Shown here: piece by piece, positions 60,616 through 64,000 of the stretch | How the letters are laid out: each line of letters opens with the position of its first letter | Position numbering within the stretch: position 1 is the first letter of the stretch | Source of the DNA: Nonomuraea sp. SYSU D8015 | GTDB taxonomy: Bacteria > Actinomycetota > Actinomycetes > Streptosporangiales > Streptosporangiaceae | NCBI RefSeq assembly: GCF_008065375.1 | Contig: NZ_VJYI01000003.1 | Location: 62,001 to 126,000, forward strand | Direction of reading: 5' to 3' | DNA: 64,000 nucleotides | Notes under the pieces: generated by a model | What the model was told of the DNA's origin: nothing | Database searches by the model: none | Seen by the model: only the letters and a program-made list of their open reading frames with translations | Program-made: the position numbers and the translations under genes

Positions 60616-62301
60616 TCAGCTCCTGACGGTGGTGGGCGGCTGCGCGAGCCGCGCGCGCAGCTCGGCTTTGAGGATCTTCCCGGCGGGCGAGGTGGGCAAC
60701 GCGTCGACGACGTGGACGGCCCGGACCTTCTTGTACGGCGGCACGCGCTCGGCGACGAACGCCATGACGGCCTCCGGGTCGATGACCGCGCCCTGCCGCG
60801 GCACGACGAAGGCGACCGGCTCCTCCCCGACGTCCGGCACGGGCCTGCCGACGACCGCCGCCGCGCCCACGTCGCGGTGGCCGTGCAGGATGTCCTCCAG
60901 CTCGCGCGGATAGACGTTGTAGCCCTTGTAGATGAGCATGTCCTTGGTGCGGCCGGAGATGAAGACGAAGCCCTCGGCGTCGACGTGGCCGATGTCCCCC
61001 GTGCGCAGCCAGCCGCCGGCGAACTGTTCGGCGGTGGCCTCCGGCCGGTTCAGGTAGCCGGCCGTGACCTGCGGGCCGCGTACCCACAGCTCGCCGGGCT
61101 CGTCCGGGCCGAGCACGGCCGCGCCGTCGCCCGGCGAGCGGACCTGCACCGCGGTGTCGAAGATCGGCAGGCCGACGCTTCCGGGTTTGCGCCGGGCGCC
61201 GCGCAGCAGCGGCGCGGCGGTCACCAGGCACGTCGCCTCTGTGAGCCCGTACCCCTCGCTGACCATCGCGTCGGGGAAGGCGGCGGCGAGCGCCTCCAGC
61301 GTGGCCGGGTCCATCGGGGCGGCGCCCGAGGAGACCACCCGGACCGAGGACAGGTCGCGGGCGCCCAGCTCGGGGCTGTCGAGCAGCGCGTGCCACATCG
61401 CCGGGCTGCCGGTGACGTAGGTGGCGCGGTGGCGTTCGACGTCCGCCAGGAGGAGCCCCGGGTCGAAGCGGCCGGGAAGCACGACGGTGGTGCCGCACAG
61501 CAGCAGGAAGTTCACGTTGATGAGCGCGTGCGCGTGGAACAGCGGCGCCACCGACACCGTGACCGCGTTTCCCGGGCTCACCCCCGCGTCGAGCACGCCG
61601 GGGATCGGGCGGAGCCGGGCGCCGCCGCGGTCGGCGACGAGCAGGTGGGCGGCGCGCCAGGCGGTCATCTGGACGACGTTGGCGACCACGTTGCGGTGCA
61701 GGACCCGTACGCCCTTCGGGTCTCCGGTGGTGCCGCCGGTGTAGGCGATGTGGGCCACGTCGTCCGGGGTGACGGCGGTCCCGGGGGCGGCGGCGGGCCG
61801 GCCCGCGACGAAGCCGGCGAGGGTCACCGCGCCCGCCGGAGTGCCGTCCGGGGGGTGGTCCGCGGGCGGGACGACCACGATCGTGCGCAGGGCGGAGTCC
61901 GGCGCGGCCGCCCGCAGGGCGGCGACGTGGGCGGGGTGGCTGACGGCGAGGACCGCGCGGGTGTCGAGCAGCTGGGCGCGCAGGGCCGGGGCCGGCTGCA
62001 GCGGGTTGGCCGGTGTCACGCTCGCGCCGGCGAGCAGCGCTCCGTAGTAGCCGACCAGGAACCACACGCTGTTGGGCAGGTGGAGGAGGACGGCGTCGCC
62101 GTCGCGGACACCGGCGTCGCGCGCGGCGTGCGCGAACGCGGCGGCCCGCGCGTGCAGCTGGGCGAAGGTGAGCCGCTCCGGCCCGTCGACGACGGCCGTT
62201 CGGTCGCCGTACAGGCGCGCCGCGGTGGTGAGCAGCTCTCCTGCGGTCAGCTCGGGGTAGTCGAGCGTGGCCGGCATTCCCGCCGGCCAGTACGCGCTCA
62301 C
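60616..62301 (-). CDS. Acyl-CoA synthetase (AMP-forming ligase)
   Basis: A 561-residue ANL-superfamily ligase. P-loop-like YTGGTTGDPKGVRV, AMP-binding VSEGYGLTEAT, hinge WLRTGDIGHVDAEGFVF and catalytic Lys in TSPAGKILKAELR are all intact. It activates a carboxylic acid with ATP and CoA, probably the acid brought in by the Liv system. GTG 62301 overlaps the racemase stop as GTGA. The acid side chain is not predictable by eye. Confidence 0.88.
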   Translation of the reverse strand: MSAYWPAGMPATLDYPELTAGELLTTAARLYGDRTAVVDGPERLTFAQLHARAAAFAHAARDAGVRDGDAVLLHLPNSVWFLVGYYGALLAGASVTPANPLQPAPALRAQLLDTRAVLAVSHPAHVAALRAAAPDSALRTIVVVPPADHPPDGTPAGAVTLAGFVAGRPAAAPGTAVTPDDVAHIAYTGGTTGDPKGVRVLHRNVVANVVQMTAWRAAHLLVADRGGARLRPIPGVLDAGVSPGNAVTVSVAPLFHAHALINVNFLLLCGTTVVLPGRFDPGLLLADVERHRATYVTGSPAMWHALLDSPELGARDLSSVRVVSSGAAPMDPATLEALAAAFPDAMVSEGYGLTEATCLVTAAPLLRGARRKPGSVGLPIFDTAVQVRSPGDGAAVLGPDEPGELWVRGPQVTAGYLNRPEATAEQFAGGWLRTGDIGHVDAEGFVFISGRTKDMLIYKGYNVYPRELEDILHGHRDVGAAAVVGRPVPDVGEEPVAFVVPRQGAVIDPEAVMAFVAERVPPYKKVRAVHVVDALPTSPAGKILKAELRARLAQPPTTVRS

Positions 62302-63440
62302 CGCACCGCCCCCTCCGCCAGCAGGCTCTCGATCTCCTCGGAGGTATGCCCCAGTTCGGTGAGGATCGCACGGGTGTCCTGGCCGGGGACCGGCGCGGAC
62401 GCCGGCCTGCCGCAGGGGGTGCCGGCGAACCGGGGCGCGGGCCCGGGGTGGATCGCGCCCGCGCCGTCGCCGGTGAAACTCCCCCGCGCGGCGTTGTGGG
62501 GGTGAGCGGCGACCTCGTCCATGGTCAGCACCGGTGTCACGCACGCGTCGACGCCGGCGAAGCGCTCGGCCCACTCGTCGCGGGAGGCGTTCTTGAACGC
62601 CTTGGCGAACGTCTCCCGCATCGCCGGCCAGGTGTCCGGGTCCCGCTGGGCGGCGGGGTCGACCTCGTGGGCGACGCCGAGGACGTCCACCAGCTCGGCG
62701 AAGAAGGCCGGCTCGATGGCGCCCACCGCCACGTGCCGTCCGTCGGCGCACTCGTAGGTGTCGTAGAAGGGGGCGCCGCCGTCGAGCAGGTTCGCGCCGC
62801 GCTCGACGGTCCACGCGCCCTGCGCGTACCGTCCGTAGATCATCGCCATCAGCAGACCGGAGCCCTCGACCATCGCCGCGTCCACGACCTGGCCGCGTCC
62901 CGACGTGCGCGCGTTCAGCACCGCGGCCAGCACGCCGAGGGCCAGCAGCATGCCGCCGCCGCCGAAGTCGCCGACGAGGTTGAGCGGCGGCGTCGGGGGG
63001 TGGTCGGGGCGGCCGATCGCGGCGAGGGCGCCGGACAGCGCGATGTAGTTGATGTCGTGGCCGGCCCGCATGGCCAGGGGCCCGTCCTGGCCGAAGCCGG
63101 TCATGCGGCCGAAGACCAGCCGCGGGTTGCGCTCGGCCAGCACCCCGGGATCGAAGCCCAGCCGCTCGGCCACGCCGGGCCGGAAGCCCTCCAGCACCGC
63201 GTCCGCCGTGTCGATCAGGGCCCGCACGACGGCGGCGCCGCGGGGGTTCTTCAGGTCGGCGACGAGGGAGCGGCGCCCGCGGTCGAGCACCGGGTTGGGG
63301 CGCGTGTGCCGATCGGCGGGGCGGTGCACGCGGATCACCTCCGCGCCCAGGTCGGCCAGCATCATGGCGGCGAAGGGGACGGGCCCGATGCCGCCCAGCT
63401 CGACGACGCGCACTCCGGCGAGGGGACCGCTCCGGCTCAT
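62298..63440 (-). CDS. Alpha-methylacyl-CoA racemase
   Basis: A 380-residue family III protein with the racemase catalytic set: His in MRAGHDINYIALSGAL, Asp in NLVGDFGGGGMLLALG and Glu in VGAIEPAFFAELV. It interconverts (R)- and (S)-2-methylacyl-CoA so that stereospecific dehydrogenases can act. Its presence is the best hint that the operon handles methyl-branched acids (isoprenoid- or sterol-side-chain-like). ATG 63440 overlaps the next gene's stop (ATGA). Confidence 0.87.
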   Translation of the reverse strand: MSRSGPLAGVRVVELGGIGPVPFAAMMLADLGAEVIRVHRPADRHTRPNPVLDRGRRSLVADLKNPRGAAVVRALIDTADAVLEGFRPGVAERLGFDPGVLAERNPRLVFGRMTGFGQDGPLAMRAGHDINYIALSGALAAIGRPDHPPTPPLNLVGDFGGGGMLLALGVLAAVLNARTSGRGQVVDAAMVEGSGLLMAMIYGRYAQGAWTVERGANLLDGGAPFYDTYECADGRHVAVGAIEPAFFAELVDVLGVAHEVDPAAQRDPDTWPAMRETFAKAFKNASRDEWAERFAGVDACVTPVLTMDEVAAHPHNAARGSFTGDGAGAIHPGPAPRFAGTPCGRPASAPVPGQDTRAILTELGHTSEEIESLLAEGAVR

Positions 63441-64000
63441 CGGCCCCGCCAGTTCGGCCGGCGCTTCTCGGCGAAGGCGCGGGCGCCTTCCTTGGCGTCC
63501 TCCGAGGCGAAGACGGGCTCGATGATCAGGCGCTGGCGGGCGAACCGCTCGGCCTCCGGCCACTGCTGGTGCTCCATGATCACCCGTTTGCTGGCGAGGG
63601 TGGCCAGCGGGCCGTTCTCCGCGATGCGGGCGGCCAGCGCGAGCGCCTCGGCGAGCGCCTTCCCCTCGTCGGTGAGCCGGTTGACGAGGCCGATCTCGTA
63701 CGCCCGCGCGGCCGTGACGAGGTCGCCGGTCAGCGCGAGCTCCATCGCGATCTGCGGCGGGACGCGGTGCGGCAGGCGCAGCAGCCCCCCGGCGGCGGCC
63801 ACCAGGCCCCGTTTGACCTCCGGGATGCCGAACATGGCCGTCCGCGCGGCAACGACGAGGTCGCACGCGAGGACGATCTCGCAGCCGCCCGCGAGCGCGT
63901 ACCCCTCGACCGCGGCGATCAGCGGCTTCTTCGGCGGCGCCTCGGTCAGGCCGGCGAACCCCCGGCCCTCGATGCTCGGCCGCTCGCCGCGCAGGAATCC
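63437..64000 (-). CDS. Enoyl-CoA hydratase, cut by the right window edge
   Basis: The last 187 codons are visible; the N-terminus lies beyond the window. The frame continues past an internal ATG at 63835 to the edge with FLRGERPSIEGRGFAGLT and AAVEGYALAGGCEIVLACDL. Both catalytic Glu residues are present (GGCEIVL, GIPEVKRGL). It ends AKEGARAFAEKRRPNWRGR, like the crotonase at 52973, so the two are paralogues within the island. Confidence 0.85.
   Translation of the reverse strand, partial: GFLRGERPSIEGRGFAGLTEAPPKKPLIAAVEGYALAGGCEIVLACDLVVAARTAMFGIPEVKRGLVAAAGGLLRLPHRVPPQIAMELALTGDLVTAARAYEIGLVNRLTDEGKALAEALALAARIAENGPLATLASKRVIMEHQQWPEAERFARQRLIIEPVFASEDAKEGARAFAEKRRPNWRGR

Noticed and set aside
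59305..62505. Long plus-strand frame opposite the dehydrogenase and ligase genes
   Set aside because: Same GC artefact. The minus strand carries complete catalytic motifs of four recognised families over this interval.
1..64000. CRISPR arrays, tRNA or rRNA genes, insertion sequences, integrases, phage attachment sites
   Set aside because: No regularly spaced repeats, cloverleaf-like segments, transposase or recombinase motifs were seen. Only short tandem repeats occur.

Overview
The DNA is very G+C-rich with third-position GC bias, and the window carries F420-type luciferase-like oxidoreductases, WXG100-type small proteins, a modular polyketide synthase and tightly overlapping ATGA/GTGA operons. 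This points to an actinomycete chromosome, probably a Streptosporangiales-type genus such as Nonomuraea or Streptosporangium; that is a guess from style, not a search. No rRNA, tRNA, CRISPR array, transposase or integrase was seen.

Layout. 1-6.1 kb: the 5' end of a methyltransferase, a leishmanolysin-type metalloprotease, a GAP/Sap-like membrane protein divergent from a TetR regulator with two copies of an operator, remnants of a decayed secreted protein, a large secreted LVIVD-repeat protein and a DUF305 lipoprotein. 6.1-10 kb: a NitT/TauT-type ABC transporter split over a divergent promoter, with an F420-type oxidoreductase coupled to its ATPase gene. 10-15.4 kb: one stand-alone KS-AT-DH-KR-ACP polyketide synthase between two strong hairpins. 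15.6-25.1 kb: a sugar-acid block with a secreted pectate lyase, an FCD regulator, a sugar ABC importer, galactonate dehydratase, KDPG/KDPGal aldolase, mannonate dehydratase and a gluconokinase-type kinase. 25.2-29.1 kb: a small secreted protein, then four broken genes (ring-cleavage dioxygenase fragment, maleylacetate reductase, MhqD-like carboxylesterase, Nramp transporter).

29.1-41.8 kb is the most coherent unit. A MarR regulator, an amine-type permease, a PuuD-like gamma-glutamyl hydrolase, two aldehyde dehydrogenases, a glutamine-synthetase-like ligase, a P450 with its own ferredoxin and ferredoxin reductase, an HpaD-type homoprotocatechuate dioxygenase, an HpaG-type FAH protein and an acetoacetate-decarboxylase-like protein occupy three operons. 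The same operator (about ATCGTTTG-nnn-CAAACGA) lies in front of the regulator and all three operons. I infer one MarR-controlled pathway that takes an aromatic amine, possibly through a gamma-glutamyl intermediate, to ring cleavage.

41.8-44.6 kb: an Mth938-like protein, then a five-gene operon (YbaB-like, WXG100-like, CpnT-N-terminus-like, toxin-like, SUKH-like) that looks like a type VII-secretion-associated effector/immunity unit. 44.6-64 kb: an acyl-CoA catabolic island with an F420-type oxidoreductase, a complete branched-chain-type (Liv) ABC importer, a TetR regulator with three matching operators, three acyl-CoA dehydrogenases, two crotonases, a MaoC dehydratase, a thiolase, an HTD2-like hydratase, an SDR, a CaiB-type transferase, an alpha-methylacyl-CoA racemase and an acyl-CoA ligase. 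The predicted substrate is an imported, probably methyl-branched or alicyclic, carboxylic acid; it cannot be named from sequence alone.
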